From positions 62,001 through 126,000 of the forward strand of contig NZ_FRAX01000011.1 in the NCBI RefSeq assembly GCF_900142465.1: a DNA stretch of 64,000 nt, given 5' to 3'. The notes below the pieces were generated by a model that was not told the DNA's origin, ran no database searches, and saw nothing but the letters and a program-made list of their open reading frames with translations. Numbering within the stretch: the first letter of the stretch is position 1; the number at the start of each line of letters is the position of its first letter. The stretch is from Fibrobacter sp. UWH6. Its GTDB lineage: Bacteria; Fibrobacterota; Fibrobacteria; Fibrobacterales; Fibrobacteraceae. This document shows, piece after piece, positions 34,671-43,900 of the stretch. A program made the position numbers and the translations under genes.

Positions 34671-35066
34671 TTACAAGGATTCAAGCAACTTCTTGAAAAG
34701 TCGTTCGCCAATGTGACGACCGCTAGAACGCAATATTTCTACAGCTTCGCGAACTTCATCTGCAGAAATGTAGCCATCCTTATAAGCGGCTCTAAAAATG
34801 CCGATTGTACCCATTATGTTGAGACCGATTGTTTTGGCAACATGCCTTGCCCTGATTTCATCAACAAGAAGTAAGTCCGCATTTAACCGATCTGTCAAAA
34901 CGAGAGCCTCACTCTCACCAAGGTCAAGCCCCGTAGCCCTCCTAAAAAGGGAGACTTCTTGAGGATTGACATCTTGTATTTCAATGAATTCACATTTCCT
35001 AATCTCTTCCGCTTCTTCAGAAAAGTCAGGATTGGCAGTTAATTCTTCAAATACGCCTTGAGGCGT
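34671..35066 (-). pseudogene. N-terminally truncated DUF3368 PIN-type toxin
   Basis: The frame is open from 35066 but has no start codon near its beginning. It reads GVFEELTANPDF ... TGLDLGESEALVLTDRLNADLLLVDEIRARHVAKTIGLNIMGTIGIF, which is the body of a DUF3368 PIN-like RNase with the middle Glu and the later Asp, but the first 30 or so residues with the first catalytic Asp are missing. It abuts the UPF0175 gene, its usual antitoxin partner, and overlaps that gene's last codons. An internal start at 34898 would give only 75 residues. Confidence 0.75.
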
Positions 35067-35320
35067 TCATAGGTAGCGACATCCTCTTCGACCTCGTCCC
35101 AATCCATATCAAAGTAGGCAAAGCCCTCATTGGCATAAAGCTCGATTAGCTGCCACTTTGTGATACCGAGAATTTCGGCAGCGCGACCATGCGATATGGT
35201 CTCGTTCTTTACAAACGGATGCAACAACAAGGCCAACTGCACAAGTTCGCCTTCTGGCTTCGTCGCAATATACGGCTCCATATCCACCGGGATCTGAAGT
35301 TGGACAGTTGTCATTTCCAT
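35039..35320 (-). CDS. UPF0175 family antitoxin
   Basis: The 93-residue product (TTVQLQIPVDMEPYIATKPEGELVQLALLLHPFVKNETISHGRAAEILGITKWQLIELYANEGFAYFDMDWDEVEED) has the UPF0175 layout: an N-terminal strand, a helix, then a helix-turn-helix (SHGRAAEILGITKWQLIEL). These proteins are antitoxins paired with DUF3368 PIN toxins. ATG 35320 has GGAGG eight bases upstream. Its toxin gene is present only as a truncated remnant, so this is an orphan antitoxin. Confidence 0.85.
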   Translation of the reverse strand: MEMTTVQLQIPVDMEPYIATKPEGELVQLALLLHPFVKNETISHGRAAEILGITKWQLIELYANEGFAYFDMDWDEVEEDVATYERLKAYLKN

Positions 35321-35485
35321 TGTAAAGCCTCCACTCTTAATATATAATTTTATCAAGAATAAAGCAACCTAGCCGATTTACGTGACACCGTTAGATGCTG
35401 TTCACTGAGGAGTTCCGAGGTGAAGCGTTTGGCGAATGTTACTGAATCGAATTATCTAGGATAAATATTGACAATACAAAATTCA

Positions 35486-35530
35486 CAAAAAAGAAGAACT
35501 CCGCCCGGAGTTTACCCGAACGGAGTTCTA
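35486..35530 (-). terminator. Terminator after frdB fragment C
   Basis: AGAACTCC and GGAGTTCT stem with a T-rich tail on the minus strand, matching the terminator after fragment A. Confidence 0.75.
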
Positions 35531-35532
35531 GA

Positions 35533-35578
35533 TCCTTCGTCTCCGGCGCAAGCGCCTTCGCTCAGGATGACATGCTAG
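35533..35578. repeat. GATCCTTCG ... CTCAGGATGAC repeat with hairpin
   Basis: AGATCCTTCG and CTCAGGATGAC flank a GGCGCAAGCGCC hairpin. It is a relative of the repeat at 13600-13625. Confidence 0.5.
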
Positions 35579-35581
35579 GAA

Positions 35582-35935
35582 TTAGTCCTTGCCGTACACC
35601 TTTTCAGCGTAGGTAGCGGTTGCCATGAGGTATTCGCGGTTCATCTTGGCGATGTAATCCACGGTGATACCCTTCGGGCAAGCAGCCTGGCATTCGTAAA
35701 GGTTGGTGCAGTTACCAAAGCCTTCCTTGTCCATCTGTGCCACCATAGCGAGCACGCGCTTCTTGGCTTCGACCTTGCCCTGCTTCATCTGTTCTTCGTT
35801 GACAATGTCCAGCATTTCCAGAAAGGACATGTCGGGAGAAATGTCGCTGATCTTGACAGTTTCGAACTGTCCCTTGGTCTTGGAGTCCTTCTGACGCCAA
35901 ATCTTCAAAGTCAAATTCATATTGCCGTGGCTCAT
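35582..35935 (-). pseudogene. frdB: frdB fragment C, start kept, middle deleted
   Basis: A 117-residue open frame starts with the normal frdB N-terminus ([20 protein letters not shown] ... [16 protein letters not shown]) and jumps to [12 protein letters not shown] and the normal C-terminus. All four 2Fe-2S cysteines and the CxxCxxC motif of the middle are lost; only [12 protein letters not shown] remains. The ATG overlaps the frdA stop (TAATG), the wild-type coupling. The junction lies in a short repeat (CAGGGCAAGG) that would occur at both ends of the deleted piece. Confidence 0.85.
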
Positions 35936-36221
35936 TATTTGTAGCTCCTAGTAACGAGGTGGACGTTATCGAATGTGAGAGGTTCCTTGTGGAGTTCGGG
36001 CTTTTCGCCATCGCCCTTGAATTCCCAAGCACCGACGTAGCAGAAGTGTTCGTCGTCACGCTTTGCTTCGACTTCTTCGGTCTGGCTTTCTTCACGGAAG
36101 TGACCGCCGCAAGATTCTTCACGGTGGAGGGCGTCGAGGGTGAGGACTTCTGCGAATTCAAGGAAGTCAGCCAGACGGCCGGCGCGTTCCAGGTTCTGGT
36201 TGAAGGAACCTTCGAAGCGAT
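35935..36221 (-). pseudogene. frdA: frdA 3' fragment
   Basis: The frame reads [20 protein letters not shown], then [19 protein letters not shown], and ends [13 protein letters not shown]: the C-terminus of the fumarate reductase flavoprotein of the Bacteroidetes/Fibrobacter type. The [10 protein letters not shown] signature is intact, but all of the FAD and substrate domains are gone. Upstream it is fused, in a different frame, to a DUF6261 fragment near GAAATCGCTTCGAAGG. Confidence 0.85.
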
Positions 36222-36646
36222 TTCCTTGTTGCGGTTCTGCACCGCCGTCAGGTATTCGTTGTGCTTGCTTTCGAGGTTTTCGAGCCAGGGCTTGAATCCG
36301 CAGGCGCTCAACTTGTCATCACCAATTTCCTTGAGGGTATTGATGAGGTTCGTAAAAGTACCCGTGGACTGGTCCTGATTCAGCCTCGTGGAGTCGGCGT
36401 TCTCGGCAAAGTTCCTGCAAGAGGAGTAGGCGGCATTGCGTTCGGAATCAAGGCGGCTGACGGCCATTGCGGCAGATTCGTCGACAGACACTTCAATGAG
36501 GTTAGCGTATTCGGTTACAGAGGTGCGGTAGGCTTCGATGGACTTGCGAATCTCTTCGCTGGTGATGCTTGCAGTCTGCTCAACGAAGTACTTGTGGAGT
36601 CCCAGGAATTCTTCGTTGCGGAGTGTTCTGTAGTCGAGAGCGTATC
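36222..36646 (-). pseudogene. DUF6261-like gene fragment
   Basis: The frame begins right after a TGA (YALDYRTLRNEEFLGLHKYFVEQ) and runs through helical sequence (EEIRKSIEAYRTSVTEYANLIE, then [19 protein letters not shown]) before the frdA junction. The L-R-N-E-E-F and long helical repeats resemble DUF6261 proteins of Bacteroidetes and Fibrobacter. Both ends are missing. The 128 bases between it and the SecA-like gene contain no gene that I can see. Confidence 0.55.
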
Positions 36647-36774
36647 ACCGAAAATGCCTGATTCCGATGAACGAATAAAAATCAAGGATAAAGTGTTTTT
36701 GCAGACAAAGCAATATATTCCTTTGTCCAGGTTGCATTTTTTTGTAAAAATTGTGTCACGGCCGTGTGTAGTTT

Positions 36775-38727
36775 CTACACGTCGTTTCCGCTAAAGCCGA
36801 GAGAGTCTTCAAGCCAGGTGTCTGTCCGCTGAACAGAAAGCCTACTTTTCATGGCTTTCTTGCCCGCCGAATACTGCGCCCACCTCACGACGAGCGCAGA
36901 AAGGCGGCCAAGATGCCTAAAAGCGCCCCAAAGCGCCCCCGGCAGGTTGCGGCGCAGCACGTCGTCCTCAAAACTTGCGTAATGGCTCGCGCTCCCCGGG
37001 TCACCTTGACGGGCGGCGCGGCCAAAAAGCTGGCGGTCAATTCTCGAAGAAGGGTTGCACTCCGTGGCAATCACATGCAGGCCGCCAAGTTTCTTTACTT
37101 TATCGGGAATCTTGATGTCGGTTCCGCGCCCGGCCATATTGGTCGCAACCGTTATCGCGCCCATACGACCGGCGCCCTCGATAATTGTAGCCTCGTCGTC
37201 GCTGCGGACAGCGTTTATCACACAGCATTCAAGGCCAAGCGCCTTGATCATTTCGGCAAGGGTTTCGCTTTCGTCAATGTCCTTGGTGCCGATAAGGACC
37301 GGGCGGCCCTTGGCATGGACATCGAGCACTTCGTGGACAATGGCCACCCGCTTGGATTCCTTGGTAGAAAAAATCTTGAGGAACGAAATCTTACGCAAGC
37401 ACTTGCGGTGATTCGGAATGCAAAGGACTGCCGCCCCGTAAATCGTCCAGAACTCGCCAAGGGCTTCCTTGCCGGTTCCCGTCATGCCAGAAAAGTTCTT
37501 GTACAGCCTAAAGAAGCGCTGGAAACTCATTCGCGCCTCGGTTTCCTTGAGGCCCGAAAGTTCCAGCCCTTCCTTCAGTTCAATCATCTGGTGAAGCCCG
37601 CCGTTCCACGAACGCATGGGCATCTTGCGGCCCGTCGATTCATCGACAATCACCACCTTGCCTTCTTCTACAACATACTGGCGACCGGCCACAAAAAGTT
37701 CTCGCGCCACAAGCGCCTGGCGAATCAGGTCCTTCAAGAAAGACGCCTTGCAGAAGCCCTCGCCCACCGACTTAAGCGATTCCAGGCGTTCGTCCATATC
37801 GACAAGGAAACGGACTGTCCTAAAGCGGATATCGACAGCATAGTCGGTACCTTGGACCAATTTTTCGGAAAGCGCGAAAGCAATCCTGCAACTTTCGTTA
37901 AAGCCCTCGTTCTTGTTCTCCTTGGAAATTATAAGCGGAGTCACAGCCTCGTCAATAAGCACGTTGTCGGCCTCGTCAACGATGGCGGTGCATAGCCCCC
38001 GTTGCACCAAGTTCGACATGACCCGTTCCATATTCGCGCCCGAAGAATCGCCCACAAGCCGCTTCGAGAAATTCTGGTATTTCCCGAGCGCAATGCGGTC
38101 ACGCAAGAAATCGGCAAGCACATCCTTGGCGGTAGAATAGGTCACGTCGGCGCTGTAGCCCTCCCTGCGCTCGGCAGGTTTCATCGCCCCGGTCACCGCA
38201 CCCACGGTCACGCCGCAAATATCGTAGAGAGGCTTCATTATCTGCGCATCGCGACTTGCCAGGTAGTCGTTCGCGGTTATCACGTGGCATGGTTGCTTGC
38301 CAAAGCCGCGCACCGTAGCGCACATCGCCGCAGTCACGGTCTTCCCCTCGCCTGTCGACATTTCGGCAATGAACCCGTCATAAAGTGCCAAGGCTCCCGC
38401 CACCTGCTCAATGTAGGGTCTGTACCCCAACGTGCGGGTCACCGCCTCCTGCACAAGGGCAAACGCGGTCTGCAGCGCGTTGCGGTCCGGCCTACGCTTA
38501 AAGGCATCGCGGACACGCGCCAGCCTTTGCCTAAACTCGGCTCTGTCCAGGCCGCTATACGACCTGCCCAGCTTATCGATCTTGGCAGCTTCGCGCAAAA
38601 GGCGGCGCAGCACGCCACTACGGCCCTTGAACCGCCCTTGCATCCGAAAAACGAGGGCGTCAAGCCCCGTCGGAATCTTCTTCACCCGTTTACAGGCGGT
38701 AAGGCGGTAGTTTTCGATCAGGTTCAT
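36775..38727 (-). CDS. Divergent SecA-like ATPase
   Basis: A 650-residue relative of SecA, shorter than the usual 850-900. Visible parts are AEMSTGEGKT (Walker A, residues 121-130), HVITANDYLASRDA, VDEADNVLIDEAVTPLIIS (DEAD box and the SecA-specific tail, about 250-268), NFSGMTGTGKEALGEF, GRGTDIKIP and the arginine-finger region GRAARQGDPGSA. The helical wing is reduced and the C-terminal zinc-binding end is missing. SecA moves proteins through SecYEG; accessory forms export special substrates. The ATG follows the M50/HlyD stop by one base, so it must serve the same pathway as the giant protein upstream. A small hairpin (GTGTAG/CTACAC) overlaps the stop. Confidence 0.9.
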   Translation of the reverse strand: MNLIENYRLTACKRVKKIPTGLDALVFRMQGRFKGRSGVLRRLLREAAKIDKLGRSYSGLDRAEFRQRLARVRDAFKRRPDRNALQTAFALVQEAVTRTLGYRPYIEQVAGALALYDGFIAEMSTGEGKTVTAAMCATVRGFGKQPCHVITANDYLASRDAQIMKPLYDICGVTVGAVTGAMKPAERREGYSADVTYSTAKDVLADFLRDRIALGKYQNFSKRLVGDSSGANMERVMSNLVQRGLCTAIVDEADNVLIDEAVTPLIISKENKNEGFNESCRIAFALSEKLVQGTDYAVDIRFRTVRFLVDMDERLESLKSVGEGFCKASFLKDLIRQALVARELFVAGRQYVVEEGKVVIVDESTGRKMPMRSWNGGLHQMIELKEGLELSGLKETEARMSFQRFFRLYKNFSGMTGTGKEALGEFWTIYGAAVLCIPNHRKCLRKISFLKIFSTKESKRVAIVHEVLDVHAKGRPVLIGTKDIDESETLAEMIKALGLECCVINAVRSDDEATIIEGAGRMGAITVATNMAGRGTDIKIPDKVKKLGGLHVIATECNPSSRIDRQLFGRAARQGDPGSASHYASFEDDVLRRNLPGALWGAFRHLGRLSALVVRWAQYSAGKKAMKSRLSVQRTDTWLEDSLGFSGNDV

Positions 38728-38728
38728 G

Positions 38729-40903
38729 CTACATCTTATAGTATTTCTGCAGGGCCTGCCTTGCCTTGCGGATTCCCTGCAGGGCAAGCGGAGTGTCTGT
38801 CAAATGGAAACGAATTTTTCCGGAACGTCCATGAGCCCAGTCTACACCGGAGAGGGAAGCCAAGTCCCTTCTTATCGAGGAACGAACGAGGTAAACAGGC
38901 TCCGCCGTACGCTCGCCAGAGCCATCCTTCGCCGTTGTTTCAATTTCGCCACCGCCAAGCCAGCCAAGGGCCGCAGAGGGCAAACGGTCACTCGCCGCAG
39001 GAATCACGCTCACGCTATCGACAGGAATCTCGACAAAGGCTTCGCCGTTTAAACGCACGGAAACCTTGCGCGGGTTTTCCATGAACAAGCGCGAGACTTC
39101 CTCTTGAGTCACCACCGCAAGAAAATCGAACGCAGCCGTATCTAAGACCATCCCAACCGAATCGCCCTTCTGCAAGAAACGCCCCACGTAGTCGTCAGGA
39201 CTTTTAACATTCCAAATTCCGTCCATCGGAGCAAGCAGCGCCAACTTATCGCGGTCGCGCAACAAATCGTTCAGTTCCTGCCTCAGGACTCCCAATCTCT
39301 TTTCGACGGGCTGCATGTTTTCGGGAGCCAGTTCCAACGCCTGGTAATACGTTTGCACGGTCTCGTTCACCTGGGCACGTTTTTCCTCTATGCGGAAATC
39401 CAGTTCACGGTTCTCAAGGACCATCAGCGTATCGTCCTTATGGACCAGGGCCTTTTCGCCACGATAGACCTTTGCGACAACGCCCCCCTCGCCTACCGTA
39501 GAATTCTCGTACCGAGCGGCCTCAATAATTCCAGGAGCCTTGAAAGTGTCGGGAACAGGCACGTAGAAAAGCGCTGCAAAGACTCCGCCGAGCACGACCA
39601 AAGTCACAAGCACGGCGCGGTTACGGACCTGCGAAAGGGCTGGGCTTGCAAAGACATACTTTATAAACCGGCCCACAGGCATCACCACCATTGTAAGGCA
39701 GAGCAAGACACCCATACAGAAGGAAAGTATCAGGTAGTGCGCGGAAATGGCGACAATGAAGCCTGTAAACAGGAACACCCTGTAAATCGAAGACGAAACG
39801 CCGTACACGGCATAAACAAATCTTTCAAACCAGGTTTCAGCCACCTCTTCGGCGTCACGTTTGAAAAATACGTAACGTTCGAGCAAGTACTTCAAATGCC
39901 GCACCGAGCGCTGCTGCAAATTCGGCATGTCAAGAGCGTCGGTAAGCATGTAGTACCCGTCAAAGCGCATGAGCGGATTCACGTTGAAGAGGACTGTCGA
40001 AACGGATGCCATCACAACAACGTTGTACGCAAGACTTTTGGCGAGGCCGCCCCCCAAATTCGCCCAAAGTATCAAAGCAATCGAAGCAATGAAGAACTCC
40101 GTGAGCATGCCTGCCGCCCCCACGAGAATGCGTTTCGACTTTTTGCGGAAAGACCAGCTCGCCGTCGCATCCACATAAGGGAGAGGAACAAGCAGCATGA
40201 ACATCACGCCGAGCGTGTGAACCTCGCCGCCAAAACGCTTGACCACACTCGCATGGCCAAATTCGTGAAGCAGCTTGACAAACACGGTACACACGTAAAC
40301 CCAGCCGATGTTCGACGGGGCAAGGAACCCTTGCGCACTATCCTTCAGGGCGTCGAAATTTTCAACACCGTACTTCGCAGCCACAAGAACCGTCAACAGC
40401 CACACCACCGCAAACGGCTTGCTAATCAGGCAAGCGATGAGCCATCGCAAGCGATTCAGAATAGCGTCAGGATCGAAAACGGGAACCTTCAAGAAGAAGA
40501 TGTTCAGTAACGAAGACTTGACCTTTTTCTGCCTCTGCTTGCGGTTGCGCTCGAAAAGCTTTGCGCCATCGTCCACGCCCATGTACATGAGCATGTTCGC
40601 CTGGTACAGCTGCGCAAGCATCTCGATGACTTCGCCCTGGCCGGGCATATCGCCATCGCCGCTTTTAAGCATCGAGTTCCAAACCTCGCCTACCGTCTTA
40701 TCGGGCGAAAGGCGCGACACAAAGTCGTACGCACCGCGCGGCAAGCGGTAGTACTGGTTGGTAAACTGCTCGTGAAGAACATACCACAGTACCCCGCGGT
40801 AGGTTTGCCTATGCACGCGGACACTCGCCCGGAGAGAAATCTTACTCCCCGAGAGCCTGTACCACGACTCATGGAAAATCCTACGCTGTTGATCGAGGAC
40901 CAT
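38729..40903 (-). CDS. PqqD-like/M50 protease/HlyD fusion protein
   Basis: A 724-residue membrane protein. Residues about 30-110 look like a PqqD-type winged-helix binding domain (YYRLPRGAYDFVSRLSPDKTVGEVWNSML). Residues about 150-450 hold six or more membrane segments with the site-2-protease zinc motif HEFGH (213-217) and the partner motif NPLMRFDG (309-316), both intact. Residues about 460-724 resemble HlyD: a half lipoyl domain (GEGGVVAKVYRGEKALVHKDD), a short helical hairpin and LLAPMDGIWNV. Such hybrids accompany peptide and giant-protein exporters. AGGA lies eight bases before the ATG, and the giant gene ends 12 bases upstream. Confidence 0.88.
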   Translation of the reverse strand: MVLDQQRRIFHESWYRLSGSKISLRASVRVHRQTYRGVLWYVLHEQFTNQYYRLPRGAYDFVSRLSPDKTVGEVWNSMLKSGDGDMPGQGEVIEMLAQLYQANMLMYMGVDDGAKLFERNRKQRQKKVKSSLLNIFFLKVPVFDPDAILNRLRWLIACLISKPFAVVWLLTVLVAAKYGVENFDALKDSAQGFLAPSNIGWVYVCTVFVKLLHEFGHASVVKRFGGEVHTLGVMFMLLVPLPYVDATASWSFRKKSKRILVGAAGMLTEFFIASIALILWANLGGGLAKSLAYNVVVMASVSTVLFNVNPLMRFDGYYMLTDALDMPNLQQRSVRHLKYLLERYVFFKRDAEEVAETWFERFVYAVYGVSSSIYRVFLFTGFIVAISAHYLILSFCMGVLLCLTMVVMPVGRFIKYVFASPALSQVRNRAVLVTLVVLGGVFAALFYVPVPDTFKAPGIIEAARYENSTVGEGGVVAKVYRGEKALVHKDDTLMVLENRELDFRIEEKRAQVNETVQTYYQALELAPENMQPVEKRLGVLRQELNDLLRDRDKLALLAPMDGIWNVKSPDDYVGRFLQKGDSVGMVLDTAAFDFLAVVTQEEVSRLFMENPRKVSVRLNGEAFVEIPVDSVSVIPAASDRLPSAALGWLGGGEIETTAKDGSGERTAEPVYLVRSSIRRDLASLSGVDWAHGRSGKIRFHLTDTPLALQGIRKARQALQKYYKM

Positions 40904-40915
40904 AGAAATATCCTA

Positions 40916-43900
40916 TCAGTTACCGCAAGAAGCGAGGAATGCGATAGCTTCATCAGAGTGAATTTGCAGGACAATCTTATGTTCACCCGGAACTGTCGAG
41001 GAATTAGGAATTTCAAGCCAATTGTAGTTCAGCAAATCCCTAGTAATAGCTTCACTAATGCCGTCCCAAGAAATATCCAGGTAGTGCATCATATTGTCAA
41101 GAGAATTCATTTCCAGGACGACTTTCGGACGATAGTACGGATTGCCTTCTTCCCAGTCGGTAATCACGATTTCCACCGTTTCGCCAGCAGCGATTTCGAC
41201 ATAGACAGGAACGTGTTTCTGACTCAAAACAAATTGTTTCATCGCAATTTGTTCAGTGCCTTCGGAACCCTCGCCGGTTTCAGTGCCTTCGGAGCCTTCA
41301 GAACCTTCGCCGGTTTCAGTGCCTTCGGAACCTTCGCCGGATTCACTTCCTTCGCCTTCGGAGCCTTCGTCGGTTTCAGTGCCTTCGGAGCCTTCGCCGC
41401 CAATGTCAGACGGATTCACATCATCTTCGTCTTCGTCGCTTTCGAGCGTTCCAACGAAAAGCTGTTCTTCGCTTCTACTCTGTTCAAACACAAGGTTCTC
41501 ACCAGCTCCCACATCGATAGAATCAAGGCGACCGTTTTCGGAATCCTGAAGCTGAATTCCGACAATCTTGCCCTCGTAGAACTTCTGCATCATCCGCTGC
41601 TCGTTCACCTGGTCGTTGTCAAGATAGGCTTCCTTGTAGCCATCGAAGTACTGATTGTCTTCAAGGACCACTTCTACATCCGGCTGGAACACTCCAATCG
41701 GATTGTTGTTTTCGACCATGAGCTTTGCATTGTCGCCAATGGCAACATCGTCGCCGCTACCAGTCGAAATTGTATCGCGACCTTCGCCGCCCACAACCAC
41801 ATCGCGATCCTTGCCGGTCTTGATTTCATCGTCGGTACGCAAATGCTGTACGGCTTCTGTCGCAAGCGCCATCGATTCGGCCGAAATCACACGATTCTTG
41901 TAATCCTTGATATTTTCGTTACCAGCGAACGGAATGTCCAAATCGAAATCAAGCGAAGCTTCGTCGCCAAAGACAAGGTCCTTGTCGTGGTCGCCGCCCA
42001 GGGCAATGTCGCCCGTGCGGTTCAATCCAGACACAACCTGGACACCCGAAAATACTGGGATATCGTTCGGATACTGGTTACCAAGAGTCGATTCAACGCA
42101 ACGGATTTGCACAGTGTAATCACAAGTCTTGACATTACGGAAGACTACATAGTTGCCAATCATCTCGACATTCGGTGTAACACCCGAAGCGAGCTTTCCA
42201 GGCTTGTAATCCTTGCATGTCACTTCCTTATATTCGCCTTCGAACGAATTGCCAATCCAGTCGTTCAAATAGAACTTCTGGTTGTCAGAGCCGTTAATTT
42301 CGAATACGTAGTCATAACCATCACTACTGCCAAGCTTGCCGCCGACATACACATACACATCGCACGGGGAACCCGAAGGACCCGGAAGATTATGCAGCGT
42401 AAGCGAGAGCGTTTCTTGGCGCTGGCCCATCACAAGCGTCTTCAGCATCTTGTTGTTTGCCGTATCGTCGCCGGTAGCAGGGTCAATCTGTTCGTTCGGA
42501 TTGTTCCGATTTCCATAGTTCCCAATCGAAGTATACTCAAACGTGATGACCGTACTAGGAGCGGATTCGTTACCCGTTGCACGGTCGCGCATCTGGTTGT
42601 TGCGCAGATAGACATTGTGCCAATCGTTATCCACAACGACACCCGCCGATTCACCGGCGTGAATAAGCAGCGAATCACTAGTAGTCTCAGTCACAAAGTT
42701 GAACGAAGTGACCTGGATGTTATCCATCTTCGCTTCGGCACCCGACGTTGCGTTGGAATTTACGACATCGTGACCAACGCCGCCCACGACAACATCGTTA
42801 CCGTCGCCAGTATTGATGATATCGTCATAAGAGGCTTTTAAATTCGTCGTGGCAATGGATTCTGCATGTGAAATCGTCGTAGCGGTCGTCGGATCGCTGT
42901 CGCGGTCGGTAAAGACCATCTTCGCATTATCGCCGTACACGATATCATTGTCGCGAATTCCGTAGCGATCGTCGCCGAAAGTCGTAATCGTGTCGTTTCC
43001 AGTGCCACCCACGACAATATCATCACCGCCATTCGTAAGGATAACGTCTTTACCGCCCATGTCAATATCAGTAGAAGCGGCAACGTCCTGCTTATGCATA
43101 AAACCGTGAACCTGAATTCCCGCAATTCCCGCACGGTCCTTGCCGTTCGTTCCGTTCTGCGGGTCCGTAATTTCGATGTGGAAACGGTCACCCGCAAGAG
43201 TATGCTTTGTGTCATTTTCGACGAAAGACTTGAAAACAACGCAGTTGGCCAAAGTTGCCGTTGCAACGGACTTGCCAGTCGCAACGTTCCAAGTACCATT
43301 GAATGTTTGCGTATCAGGATCATTCACGTAGAATTCGTCAAAGAACGTACTTGTCAATTTGCCATTTTCGTCAACCGAATCGATATACAACTTGACAACA
43401 CGGACGCTATTTTCATGCATGGAGATTTCACGCACCATGTCCAGATACACAACAACTTCGTATTCCGTGAAATACTGCGAAAGACCGTCTACCTGGGTAA
43501 TCAGCGTATTGCGACCGTTGTTGCCACTAATGTCAAGGCCGCTCTTCATCAGGTTCACATCACCCGAATTGCTGCCATGCACATAAGGAGTCTGGTCGTA
43601 GCCACGCAGGCGAATATTCTCCCCATCGGTGGTGCTAATCCTATGGGATTCAGTCGCACCATAAGTCACGCTCACGGCACTTGCGCGGGTTCCGTTGTCG
43701 AACAGCACGATTTCGTTGTCATCGTTGCCATAAGTTCCCGACTCGCGACCATAAACGCTCTTGATGTTATTCCAGTTGCCCACGCAATAATCGGCGTGCT
43801 CGGTAATTTCTACAGTTTCGCCAGTCGTTTCGTCCACACTCTTGGCTCTGTAGTCGGCTACGGCACCGGCCTGTTCGTTAGCACCGATACCAGACTGGGC

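Noticed and set aside
36913-39084. Two 360-codon plus-strand frames opposite the SecA-like and M50 genes
   Set aside because: They have no domains, and the minus-strand genes show intact motifs throughout.
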